From contig NZ_AP024620.1 in NCBI RefSeq assembly GCF_023734095.1, forward strand, positions 430,501 through 494,500: 64,000 nucleotides of DNA, given 5' to 3'. The stretch is from Moorella sp. Hama-1 (lineage in GTDB: Bacteria; Bacillota; DSM-521; Neomoorellales; Neomoorellaceae). The notes under the pieces were generated by a model. It was not told where the DNA came from. It ran no database searches and saw only the letters and a program-made list of their open reading frames with translations. The translations under genes were made by a program, and so were the position numbers. This document shows, in pieces, positions 41,438 to 49,051 of this stretch; positions within the stretch are counted from its first letter, which is position 1, and the number at the start of each line of letters is the position of its first letter.

Positions 41438-42135
41438 AGGCCTTTTATCTTGCAGCCGGCTTTACCTATGGGGCCATCCTGGCCAGCCACGCCGGGCTGC
41501 TGGCCTACCGCCTGCCGCGGGGGGAAACGGTAATCCGGGGACGGTCCCACTGCGAAAACTGCGGCCGGGTCCTCTCCTGGTGGGAGCTACTGCCTGTACT
41601 GGGATTTATCCTGGCGCGGGGCAGGTGCCGGCGCTGCGGCCGGGAGATCCCCCGGCGCTATCCCCTGGCTGAAGCACTGCTGGGCCTCATATCCGCCTGG
41701 CTGCTGGCGGCGAACCATTTTTCCCTGGCGTACTTCCGAGGCATGATAATCCTCACCCTGGCCCTGGCGGCGGCTTTGAGCGACCTGGAGAAACGGGTGA
41801 TCCCCGACCAGGTTTCCATCGCCCTGGCCGTGGCCGGGGTTTTCTTATGGTGGCTCGGCGGCCGGTGGCTGGAACCACTCAAGGGGGCCTTAATAACCCT
41901 GCCGTTGACGCTGCTGGCTTTTATTTACCCTCAAAGCATGGGAGGTGGTGATGCCAAATTCATGCCGGCCCTGGCGGCAGCCCTGGGCGTTGCCGCCGGC
42001 GCCAAAGCCCTGTCCATTGCTTTTATCGCCGGGGGCGCCCTGGCGCTGGCGCTGAAGTTAAAGGGCAGGCACCTTGACGGCCTGCCCCTGGCGCCGTTCC
42101 TTTTCGCCGGGGCGGTATTCGCTTTGTTGTCCTAA
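41434..42135 (+). CDS. Prepilin peptidase (A24 family)
   Basis: 233-aa membrane aspartyl protease, which cleaves and methylates pilins. N-terminal zinc part with CENCGRVLSWWELLP and CRRCGREIPRRYP; catalytic Asp residues in LSDLEKRVIPDQ and MGGGDAKFM. The full-length type with the Cys motif, as in TadV/PilD-like enzymes. It should process the Flp pilin and pseudopilins on both sides. Confidence 0.92.
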   Translation: MKAFYLAAGFTYGAILASHAGLLAYRLPRGETVIRGRSHCENCGRVLSWWELLPVLGFILARGRCRRCGREIPRRYPLAEALLGLISAWLLAANHFSLAYFRGMIILTLALAAALSDLEKRVIPDQVSIALAVAGVFLWWLGGRWLEPLKGALITLPLTLLAFIYPQSMGGGDAKFMPALAAALGVAAGAKALSIAFIAGGALALALKLKGRHLDGLPLAPFLFAGAVFALLS

Positions 42136-42169
42136 GTTGTTTTAGCCGGGCGGGAAGGAGGTGATTGCC

Positions 42170-42370
42170 ATGGCCAACATGGCGTTAAAGGCCTATTGCT
42201 GGATCGGGGCTAAAGCAGCCGCCCTAAAGAAGAACAAAGGGTTTACTACCCTTGAAATGATGCTGATCCTGGGGACGGCGACAATACTTTTGATTGGCAC
42301 CTATTTCGGCGTCAAAGATTATGTAATTCCCTGGTGGAATAACCATATCGTGCCCCAGTTCCCTGCATAA
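42170..42370 (+). CDS. Flp-type pilin
   Basis: 66 aa. Basic leader ALKKNKGFTTLEMMLILGTA with the prepilin cleavage signature G-F-T-T-L-E, Glu at +5, a hydrophobic helix and a short C terminus. The typical small Flp pilin. ATG 42170 lies seven bases after GGAAGGAGG. Two terminators follow, so the pilin transcript is likely abundant. Confidence 0.85.
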   Translation: MANMALKAYCWIGAKAAALKKNKGFTTLEMMLILGTATILLIGTYFGVKDYVIPWWNNHIVPQFPA

Positions 42371-42383
42371 TACCTTTCGGCAT

Positions 42384-42420
42384 GCCCGCCTGGTCCTATT
42401 CCGGTGGGCTTTTTCTTTTT
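42384..42420 (+). terminator. First terminator after the Flp pilin
   Basis: GCCCGCC (42384-42390) pairs with GGTGGGC (42403-42409), then TTTTTCTTTTTT. Confidence 0.75.
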
Positions 42421-42457
42421 TGGGGGAGGCAGTTTCCCCAGCCTTTCCTCCACATAC

Positions 42458-42493
42458 GCCCTCCCTGCAGCCCCTCAGGGAGGGCCTTTTTTT
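42458..42493 (+). terminator. Second terminator after the Flp pilin
   Basis: GCCCTCCCTG (42458-42467) pairs with CAGGGAGGGC (42476-42485), then CTTTTTTT. Near-perfect and strong. Confidence 0.88.
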
Positions 42494-42512
42494 AAGGGAG
42501 GTGACCGGCCAA

Positions 42513-43028
42513 GTGCAAGACCAAAAAGGCATAACTACGTTAGAAGTGCTTTTAATAGCGCCTTTTGTCCTCTACTTCACCCTGGCTGGCGTGATGCTGG
42601 TGCATCTCTATGTGGCCAAGACGGTGGCCATCTCGGCGGCCAGGGAAGCGGCCCGGACCCTGGCCGTCTACCATGACGGCATCCAGGCCCGGGACAAAGC
42701 GAAGGAGGTGATCGCCAATACCCTGCCGGTATCAAAAAACGGCGGCCAGAGCGCCGAAGTGCTTAACGGCCCGCCGCCGCCGGAAAGCGGCACCAGCCAG
42801 ATCGGGATAAGCAGCGCCCCTGCCCCGGTAAAGAATTACCCCGGGCCGTTTGACCCGGCGGCGGACGTCAAACTGTATGACGACGGGACCTATTGCACGG
42901 CTATCGTGAATTACCATGCGGACAATTTTTGCCCCGGCCTGCCGGTCCTGATCAATCCTGGCGCAAGCTTTTGGAGCAAATGGATCGACATCCCGGCCCG
43001 GGCGGTATTTAAACGCGAGCAAATCTAA
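42513..43028 (+). CDS. TadE-like pseudopilin
   Basis: 171 aa from GTG 42513 behind AAGGGAGGTG. It begins MQDQKGITTLEVLLIAPFVL with a prepilin-like G-I-T-T-L-E site and hydrophobic helix, then VAKTVAISAAREAARTLAVY, a TadE hallmark. The external domain has two cysteines (YCTAIVNYHADNFC). It is the last gene of the Tad cluster. Confidence 0.85.
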   Translation: MQDQKGITTLEVLLIAPFVLYFTLAGVMLVHLYVAKTVAISAAREAARTLAVYHDGIQARDKAKEVIANTLPVSKNGGQSAEVLNGPPPPESGTSQIGISSAPAPVKNYPGPFDPAADVKLYDDGTYCTAIVNYHADNFCPGLPVLINPGASFWSKWIDIPARAVFKREQI

Positions 43029-43055
43029 CAAAAATAAGCGAAGGGAGTAATGCTT

Positions 43056-43577
43056 ATGCGTAAGAGTATTTTAGCAGTAATAATTACGGGGGCTTTTATA
43101 GCCGGAGTGGCTACTGGTTTCGGCGGCGGGTATTACAAGTATGTGGCCGCCCCGAAAAAACAGGCTGTAGCGATGGCCCAGAAGCAGCAGGAAGAGATGA
43201 ACAAGATGGTGCGGCATGGTACCTTAACGGCTGTGGAGCCGGATAAATTGACTCTTAAAGTTGAAAAAGGCGGCGGGGATATCGGCCAGACGTTAACCCT
43301 GGCCACTAACGAGTATACTTCTATCCAGGTGGGGATGGGCTTTATGAATAAGCCGGGAGAAAAAGCAGACCTCACGAAATGGTTTAAAGCCGGCGATACC
43401 ATTGACGCCTTGGTGAAGGACGGCCAGGCCCTGGCCCTGCACCGGGAACCCCGTCCGGGGGAACAGGAGCAGCAGGGACAGGTTAGCGCCTTGCCTGGCG
43501 GCCAGCCGTCCCCCAGCCCGGGCCAAACGGCCACGGGGCAGGGGCAGGCGGTACCGGGACAGGGACAGAAAAAGTGA
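43056..43577 (+). CDS. Exported protein whose 3' end is repeated twice downstream
   Basis: 173 aa. N-terminal membrane anchor or signal (MRKSILAVIITGAFIAGVAT GFGGG, no clear cleavage site), a short helical stem, a beta-rich domain (LTAVEPDKLTLKVEKGGGDI) and a low-complexity Gln/Pro/Gly tail (PGEQEQQGQVSALPGGQPSP). Start at ATG 43056, nine bases after GGGAG. The last third of the gene and about 60 bases beyond recur at 46245 and 47440, between cargo modules. Function unknown; perhaps associated with the pilus. Confidence 0.7.
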   Translation: MRKSILAVIITGAFIAGVATGFGGGYYKYVAAPKKQAVAMAQKQQEEMNKMVRHGTLTAVEPDKLTLKVEKGGGDIGQTLTLATNEYTSIQVGMGFMNKPGEKADLTKWFKAGDTIDALVKDGQALALHREPRPGEQEQQGQVSALPGGQPSPSPGQTATGQGQAVPGQGQKK

Positions 43578-43633
43578 TACCGTAAGGACAGCAATACGAG
43601 GCATTGAGAAGGGGGCCGGGGTAACCCGGCTCC
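43389..43633 (+). repeat. Copy 1 of the gene-end repeat (parent copy)
   Basis: From GCCGGCGATACCATTGACGC to the hairpin GCCGGGGTAACCCGGC. It covers the last 63 codons of the gene at 43056 and its 3' flank. Confidence 0.9.
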
Positions 43634-43890
43634 TAGTGTTGGGTCAAGATATAAGATTGCGCCGATCATGGTAGTTCGCATTCCAACGGTGAACGATAAG
43701 GCCGTTTAAGATATAATGGTTCATGATCGATCTGGACCAGACAATCAAGCAATAAATCTGTCATATTAAGTAAAAATCGGCCATGTATGTGAAAAAGCCG
43801 ACTTTGAAATGCAGGAATCCTCTCGCTTCCGAAGAAATATGGTATGTCAAGGGAATGGGCTGTTATGGCCTTTTGGAAGGGGAGGAAATG
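43634..43890. other. Spacer at the left border of the ParB-Dam cargo
   Basis: Contains GATATAAGAT at 43648-43657, which recurs at 46210-46219, the right border of this cargo. The remainder is AT-rich and carries the promoter and ribosome site of the next gene. Confidence 0.5.
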
Positions 43891-45318
43891 ATGTCAACGT
43901 ACACCCAACTCAATCTAAACATTACCGACCTGCTCTTGAATACGTCAAATCCTCGATTTGACCCTGTGGATCATCAACGCGAGGCCATTGAGGAAATGAT
44001 TAAAGACCAACAAGGAAAGTTGGTTGTTCTAGCACGGCATATAATGGAATTTGGGCTTAACCCTATTGACCCATTGTTAGTGAAGCCTCATAAAGGACAA
44101 TGGGTCGTGAAGGAGGGAAATAGGCGCGCGACAGCACTAAAGCTGGTAAATCAACCATCTTTAATTCCTGTGACTCAGCCTGAGTTAAGGAGAGCTTTCG
44201 AGACTCTGAGCAAGCAGGTTAGCAGTAATTTGCTAAGAAGCATCCCCTGTATTGCTACAGAAGATGATACCCTTATTAATGAATGGGTGAGGCTTAAGCA
44301 TACCGGGCAGAATGACGGCGCAGGTACGGTGGGATGGGATGGCACGCAGACAGCTAGGTTCAGGTCAATGGTTGAGGGCAAACCCGACATGAGGCTTGAG
44401 TTCCTGGACTATCTGCGTGGCCTTGATGAGATACCTAATGACCTAAAGGCCAGGTTTTCCCAAATTATGAAAACAAATTTCGACCGCCTAATGGGTGACC
44501 CCGACGTCCGAGCACATTTCGGGTTGGATATCAGAGAAGGGATAATGCGGCCGGTAGACGGGGTGAATGAGTTACTATTGCTCGCTCTTGATGATCTTTC
44601 TGGAGGAGACTTCAGTGTAGCGAGAATCTATACAAAAGACCTTCGAAGAGAGTATATTGATGAACTGATCAAGCGTGCCGAGGAACGATGGACGGCTGAT
44701 AATACTAATAGGCAAGAGTATGATGAGAAGCCAACAAACAGTGAAGATGGGCATTCGGGTGGAGAAGCGGACGAGGCTGGGACGGTCAGGAAAGGCAGGG
44801 AAAACGAGGGTAGCTACGGAGAGGATACTGGGGGGAGCAGCACAGACTTAGGTGGAGGTAGCAAACCCAAGGGAAAGAAGAGTTACCCTATCAATAGGAA
44901 AACATTGGTACCATCTTTCCACAAGTTGCCGATAGACCATCCACGCCTTTCGAAAATATTTGCGGAGCTCAAGACCCTCAATGTTAAGGAATTCGCTAAC
45001 GCAGTTGCCGTCTTGCTTAGAACTTTCATTGAGTTGAGCGCGGATTACTACATAGGTGTGAAGGGAATCAATAAGGTCAATGTTGATAGCAAACTAGGAA
45101 ATAAAATAGATGCTATCGCGGATGATATGAAGGCCAAAGGCATAATGACAGATCATGAACTGCGGCCTATCCGGCAAATGACTTCCAGTCCGGCACAGAC
45201 CCAGTCAGTGAAAACTTTTCACAGCTACGTACACAACTTGGATGTTACTCCACTGGCAGATGACCTGAAGAGTGCATGGGATGATATCTGGAGATTTGTC
45301 GAAAACATGTGGCGGTGA
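43891..45318 (+). CDS. ParB/sulfiredoxin-like nuclease-domain protein
   Basis: About 475 aa. The N-terminal third has a ParB-type fold with DLLLNTSNPRFDPVDHQREA, PLLVKPHKGQWVVKEGNRRA (ParB box EGNRR) and LKLVNQPSLIPV. The middle and C terminus are unrecognised, separated by an acidic Gly/Ser linker (residues about 290-335). No HTH like that of chromosomal ParB is seen, so segregation is unlikely. ATG 43891 after AAGGGGAGG. It is followed, six bases after its stop, by a DNA adenine methylase, and the pair forms one cargo block. Confidence 0.72.
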   Translation: MSTYTQLNLNITDLLLNTSNPRFDPVDHQREAIEEMIKDQQGKLVVLARHIMEFGLNPIDPLLVKPHKGQWVVKEGNRRATALKLVNQPSLIPVTQPELRRAFETLSKQVSSNLLRSIPCIATEDDTLINEWVRLKHTGQNDGAGTVGWDGTQTARFRSMVEGKPDMRLEFLDYLRGLDEIPNDLKARFSQIMKTNFDRLMGDPDVRAHFGLDIREGIMRPVDGVNELLLLALDDLSGGDFSVARIYTKDLRREYIDELIKRAEERWTADNTNRQEYDEKPTNSEDGHSGGEADEAGTVRKGRENEGSYGEDTGGSSTDLGGGSKPKGKKSYPINRKTLVPSFHKLPIDHPRLSKIFAELKTLNVKEFANAVAVLLRTFIELSADYYIGVKGINKVNVDSKLGNKIDAIADDMKAKGIMTDHELRPIRQMTSSPAQTQSVKTFHSYVHNLDVTPLADDLKSAWDDIWRFVENMWR

Positions 45319-45324
45319 TAAAGG

Positions 45325-46206
45325 ATGATTTATCCATCCCCACTCCGTTATCCTGGGGGTAAGCGCAAACTGGCACGATTTATTGCTGATATCATGGTTG
45401 AGAACGGAATGGCTGAAGGAACTTATGTTGAGCCATTCGCGGGTGGAGCGAGTGTTGCTCTTACTCTGTTGTTCCAAGAATATGTGGGCAGGGTCATTAT
45501 CAACGATCTTGACCGGTCAATTTATGCTTTCTGGCATGTTGTTCTCAATGATCCCGAAAGGCTCTGTCGCCGGATCGCGGATACAGCAATAACAGTGGAA
45601 GAATGGGAAAGACAGCGGAAGGTTCAGATAGCAAAGGATACAGCTGATTTCCTTGACTTGGCGTTCTCAACCTTCTTTCTTAACAGGACCAACAGGTCGG
45701 GAATCATTAAAGGTGGTATTATTGGAGGCAAGAAGCAAGCGGGGAATTGGCATATGGATGTTAGATTTAACAAGGATGACCTCATTAAAAGAATAGAGAA
45801 AATCTCGTTGTACAGTCATCGAATTCATCTTTATGGTCTTGATGCCATGGATTTTATAGGCCTTATTGAGGGTGAACTTGACGATAAAACATTAATATAC
45901 TTCGATCCGCCGTATTATAGCAAGGGCGGCGCTTTATACGTGAACCACTACAAGCATCAGGACCACGAAAAGCTGGCTGGTTTTATCCAGGGCCTCAATG
46001 TGCCATGGATCCTTACTTATGATAGCTCCCCGCAGATACTTGACATGTATGCTAGAGTAGAGAAGCGCTTTCTATCTTTGAATTACACTGCTACTAATAA
46101 AAAGAAGGTTTATGAGATGATCGCCTTTAGTAATGGCCTATCCATTCCGGAGCACAATTACCCTTCAATAAGAATAGAATCAGCCATGTTGCCGCTTAAG
46201 GCATAG
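45325..46206 (+). CDS. DNA adenine methylase (D12 class)
   Basis: 293-aa N6-adenine methyltransferase of the Dam/D12 type. Motif I is in LRYPGGKRKLARFI and VEPFAGGASVALTL, the catalytic DPPY in YFDPPYYSKGGALY near residue 193, and FFLNRTNRSGIIKGGI between them. All motifs are intact. It probably methylates a short site; specificity cannot be read. No cognate restriction gene is adjacent; the ParB-like protein is its partner. Confidence 0.9.
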   Translation: MIYPSPLRYPGGKRKLARFIADIMVENGMAEGTYVEPFAGGASVALTLLFQEYVGRVIINDLDRSIYAFWHVVLNDPERLCRRIADTAITVEEWERQRKVQIAKDTADFLDLAFSTFFLNRTNRSGIIKGGIIGGKKQAGNWHMDVRFNKDDLIKRIEKISLYSHRIHLYGLDAMDFIGLIEGELDDKTLIYFDPPYYSKGGALYVNHYKHQDHEKLAGFIQGLNVPWILTYDSSPQILDMYARVEKRFLSLNYTATNKKKVYEMIAFSNGLSIPEHNYPSIRIESAMLPLKA

Positions 46207-46244
46207 TTTGATATAAGATGTTCGCTAGGAGTGAATGTATTGAA

Positions 46245-46466
46245 GCCGGTGATATCATTGACGCCCTGGTGAAGGACGGCCAGGCTTTAGCCCTGCACCG
46301 GGAACCCCGGCCGGGGGAACAGGAGCAGCAGGGACAGGTTAGCGCTCTTCCTGGCGGCCAGCCTTCCCCCGATACCGGCCAGGCGACCCCGGCGCAGGGG
46401 CAGAAGAAGTGATGCCGTAAGGACAGCAATGCGGGGCATTGAGAAGGGGGCCGGGGTAACCCGGCC
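46245..46466 (+). pseudogene. Copy 2 of the gene-end repeat
   Basis: Near-identical to 43389-43633, including the reading frame (DALVKDGQALALHREPRPGE) to TGA at 46410-46412 and the 3' hairpin. It differs by a shorter Gln/Gly tail. No signal peptide or start belongs to it. It closes the ParB-Dam cargo. Confidence 0.88.
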
Positions 46467-46501
46467 ATTATTATTGGCCCGGGCAAGAAAGGATGCCCGG
46501 G

Positions 46502-47038
46502 TTATTTTTTAAGGGACAATTTATACCATGCGTGGAATTTGGGTTTGTACCATCCCTTTATCAAAATAAACCTGAGAACTGCAGATAGCCACATTCCTAC
46601 ACTGGCAAGGATTTTCTGGAGTTTTGATGGTTTAATTTCTATGTATTCAGGTTTTAACGGTAGATATTTTAATACGCTAGGGGAAATGAGATGGGTGATA
46701 ACAACCAATGTATGTCCTTCAGGAATCTTTGCTAGGGTGGTTGGCAGGGTATTTTCTATCATATCCCGGTATAGTTTTTTTAAAGCTCCAGGTGGTGGAT
46801 TCGTCGATAAGAGCCAGAAAGAAGGGACTATATTTTTTTGGAGGTGCCATTCGTGCCGGGCTTTGCGAACCAATCTGAAATAGGAACTGACGCTAAGGGC
46901 AACAATATTGTATATGACGTAAGTAATAATAATGGATCCTATTACAAAAATATTGCCAGGAAAGGCGAGAACGATTGCGATTGTTTCCCAAACAATAATC
47001 GCGTCGATGTTAATAATAATTGCAGTGCGCTCAAGCAA
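46502..47038 (-). CDS. Hypothetical membrane protein in cargo block 2
   Basis: 178 aa from TTG 47038, with AAGGGAG eight bases upstream. Two N-terminal membrane helices (TAIIINIDAIIVWETIAIVL; NIFVIGSIIITYVIYNIVAL), a polar middle (HEWHLQKNIVPSFWLLSTNP) and a C-terminal region with ILASVGMWLSAVLRFILI. AT-rich, with codon use unlike the pilus genes. It overlaps in antisense the first 200 bases of the next frame, so at most one of the two uses that DNA fully. Confidence 0.5.
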   Translation of the reverse strand: MLERTAIIINIDAIIVWETIAIVLAFPGNIFVIGSIIITYVIYNIVALSVSSYFRLVRKARHEWHLQKNIVPSFWLLSTNPPPGALKKLYRDMIENTLPTTLAKIPEGHTLVVITHLISPSVLKYLPLKPEYIEIKPSKLQKILASVGMWLSAVLRFILIKGWYKPKFHAWYKLSLKK

Positions 47039-47443
47039 ATAAAAGGCTCCCTTATTTTTATATCAATTGGCTTTTTAATACTAGCAGTGGGATATGTTAT
47101 CTATTCGGTATTTATTTCGCCATCTTTGACTAGTTTCCTACATTTTCTTTACAACCCTTCTTTTTTAGGGGAGAAGTTTTCGTCGGAGGTGAATTATGCT
47201 AGAGTTATAGCACTTTCTTTAACTTCATATACTGGTTTACTTTTAGGTGTGAAAGGGATATATAATACTTTGCCGCTAAAGATTGCCGATTCATGGGTAG
47301 TAGTAATAGGATTGTTAGTTTTCCTGCTTTCGCCTTTAGGTTTGATATGGATTTTATGGCATTTTCACTTCGTGGATAAATTAGGTTGGACAATTGTTTA
47401 CTTAATGCAAATATGGATGCTTTTTGTCTTGCCGGAAATGTGA
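46838..47443 (+). CDS. Hypothetical membrane protein, 5' part doubtful
   Basis: The second half, from about 47040, has four hydrophobic helices (LIFISIGFLILAVGYVIYSV; VIALSLTSYTGLLLGVKG; VVVIGLLVFLLSPLGLIWIL; TIVYLMQIWMLFVL). The first 67 residues are Asn-rich and lie antisense to the gene at 46502-47038, so the true start may be later or the gene may be 5'-truncated. It ends right at the border of repeat copy 3. Confidence 0.4.
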   Translation: MEVPFVPGFANQSEIGTDAKGNNIVYDVSNNNGSYYKNIARKGENDCDCFPNNNRVDVNNNCSALKQIKGSLIFISIGFLILAVGYVIYSVFISPSLTSFLHFLYNPSFLGEKFSSEVNYARVIALSLTSYTGLLLGVKGIYNTLPLKIADSWVVVIGLLVFLLSPLGLIWILWHFHFVDKLGWTIVYLMQIWMLFVLPEM

Positions 47444-47629
47444 AGGACGGCCAGGCTTTAGCCTTGCACCGGGAAGCACGGCCGGGGGAACAGGAGCAGA
47501 AGGGACAGGGTAGCGCTCTTCCTGGCGGCCAGCCGTCCCCTAATACTGGCCAGGAAGTCCCGGAAAAAGTGAGGCTGAAGAAATAACAGGACGTTATATT
47601 GACAAAGGGGGCCGGGGTAACCCGGCTCC
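47440..47629 (+). pseudogene. Copy 3 of the gene-end repeat
   Basis: Begins abruptly at GTGAAGGACGGCCAGG and runs through VKDGQALALHREARPGEQEQ to a changed ending and TAA at 47584-47586, then GGGGGCCGGGGTAACCCGGC. It is the most diverged copy. It closes cargo block 2. Confidence 0.85.
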
Positions 47630-47660
47630 CTGGCATATTAATCTAGTGGAGGTGGCAGGA

Positions 47661-47966
47661 ATGGATCCGGTTTTATTCCTTCTCGTCCCGTTTGGCTGGT
47701 TTTTGATCTTCGGGCTGCTAGCCAGATCTTTCTGGGACCTGGAAGCTCATCCCTGGTTGTTGCTGGTTATTATCCCCTTTAGCCTGCTGGCGTCAATCTG
47801 GTCGTTTGATTTATGGGAAAATCGTTTTTACGTATTTGCAGGCGTTAAGGGGTTTATAGCGAAATTTATACATCGCTGGAAAAAAAGGAGCATGACCAGC
47901 AATCTAACGCCAAAAGAAAAAAGAGGACGCTACCTGGATTTCTGGTATGAGGAAAGGAGAGAGTAG
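47661..47966 (+). CDS. Small hypothetical membrane protein
   Basis: 101 aa from ATG 47661 after GGAGGTGG. Two membrane helices (VLFLLVPFGWFLIFGLLAR; LLLVIIPFSLLASIWSF) and a basic tail (IHRWKKRSMTSNLTPKEKRG). Two bases separate its stop from the next gene. Function unknown. Confidence 0.6.
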   Translation: MDPVLFLLVPFGWFLIFGLLARSFWDLEAHPWLLLVIIPFSLLASIWSFDLWENRFYVFAGVKGFIAKFIHRWKKRSMTSNLTPKEKRGRYLDFWYEERRE

Positions 47967-47968
47967 CG

Positions 47969-48655
47969 ATGGAGAAGGTTATACCTGTCACGGGCGCGTT
48001 TTTCTTTGTGATATGGCTGCCGGGAATAATCTGCCTTTGGCGAATAAGGAGCTTAAGGGGCATCAATATCGGTAGCTTTATGCTTGAGGGCTTGATTTAT
48101 GGGTGTATTAGCATGGCAGTAACTTTCCTTGTGTTTACTGCCTTCTTTCGGGGCACCGGGGAAGATATCTTAACGGGAATGGTCATCATATTTACAAAGG
48201 GCTTCATAGAACTGATGAAAGATAAAAGCGGGTTGCAAACAGTTGTTTTTTTGGCGACCCTATACATAACCACCTTTGTTGTTGCGACTTTGTGGAGATG
48301 GCGTATGGGAAATAAAAAACGGGAGTTCTCGTTTATACCCGAATCCGCATTGGATGCCCAGCTTTTGCGGATTAGAGACAGAAGAGAGCTGGCGAGAATG
48401 ATGATAGAAACGGCGGATGGCAAAAAGCTGGAAGGAATTTGCCGGATATATACATTTACCGAGCCCCGCGAAGTATTGCTGGAGATTAAGGAGCAGGATG
48501 AGGAGAAGTGCTTATGGCTGAAACTTGATGAGGGGATAGCCAAAATTGAAATCCAAACCGAGCCAGCTGGAGAGGATTGGATACTTACTAGGGTTATAGC
48601 TTTGCTGGAGAACCTTAAGGCTATGCTTAGAAAAAAGAAAGAAGATAAGACTTAA
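47969..48655 (+). CDS. Hypothetical membrane protein with cytoplasmic C-terminal domain
   Basis: 228 aa. Helices near 8-24 (GAFFFVIWLPGIICLW), 40-60 (LIYGCISMAVTFLVFTAFF), 68-82 and 95-112 (VVFLATLYITTFVVATLW). The soluble part from 120 has a beta-rich segment (YTFTEPREVLLEIKEQDEEK). AAGGAGAGAG lies before ATG 47969. Probably forms a pair with the gene upstream. Confidence 0.6.
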   Translation: MEKVIPVTGAFFFVIWLPGIICLWRIRSLRGINIGSFMLEGLIYGCISMAVTFLVFTAFFRGTGEDILTGMVIIFTKGFIELMKDKSGLQTVVFLATLYITTFVVATLWRWRMGNKKREFSFIPESALDAQLLRIRDRRELARMMIETADGKKLEGICRIYTFTEPREVLLEIKEQDEEKCLWLKLDEGIAKIEIQTEPAGEDWILTRVIALLENLKAMLRKKKEDKT

Positions 48656-48685
48656 CAAGAAGGCTTTCGCTTCATAAAAACATAC

Positions 48686-48714
48686 TTGCAATATGATCCA
48701 TTATTTGCTATACT
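48686..48714 (+). promoter_or_regulatory. Sigma-A promoter of the second VapBC pair
   Basis: TTGCAA at 48686-48691, 17-base spacer, TATACT at 48709-48714, 34 bases upstream of the antitoxin start. Confidence 0.75.
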
Positions 48715-48748
48715 ATTATTGGCAATACAGTTAAAGGAGTAGCTGTTA

Positions 48749-49051
48749 ATGTATATGGCTAATGTGACAGATATCCGGCAGAACGCCAGCAAGATAATCG
48801 CCCGAGTGGTAGAAACGGGTGAGCCGGCGGTAGTCTTGCAACGGTCAAAACCAGTCGTTTACATTGTAGAGGCTGCCGCTTATGAAACAATGCTGAAAAA
48901 ACTTGAAGCGGCGGAGAACCTGTTCCGGGTTGAAGAAACCAAGAACGCCTTACAAAAAATTGCCGGGCTGCGGGAAAGGATGGCCCCAAGGGGCAAACAG
49001 ACTGATTCCGTGCCCCTGCTCCGGGAATTGCGGGAGGGCGAGGGCCGTTGA
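48749..49051 (+). CDS. vapB: Phd/YefM-type antitoxin
   Basis: 100 aa: MANVTDIRQNASKIIARVVE, TGEPAVVLQRSKPVVYIVEA, the Phd/YefM fold, then a helical C terminus rich in charged residues. AAAGGAG nine bases before ATG 48749; ATG 48755 is also possible. Overlaps vapC by four bases. Confidence 0.85.
   Translation: MYMANVTDIRQNASKIIARVVETGEPAVVLQRSKPVVYIVEAAAYETMLKKLEAAENLFRVEETKNALQKIAGLRERMAPRGKQTDSVPLLRELREGEGR

Noticed and set aside
43891-45318. Chromosome-type ParB for segregation
   Set aside because: No ParB HTH and no adjacent ParA. The partner is a methylase, and partition genes lie elsewhere at 56-57.5 kb.
47600-47629. GCCGGGGTAACCCGGC as an intrinsic terminator (also in copies 1 and 2)
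   Set aside because: The stem is good, but no T-run follows in any of the three copies.
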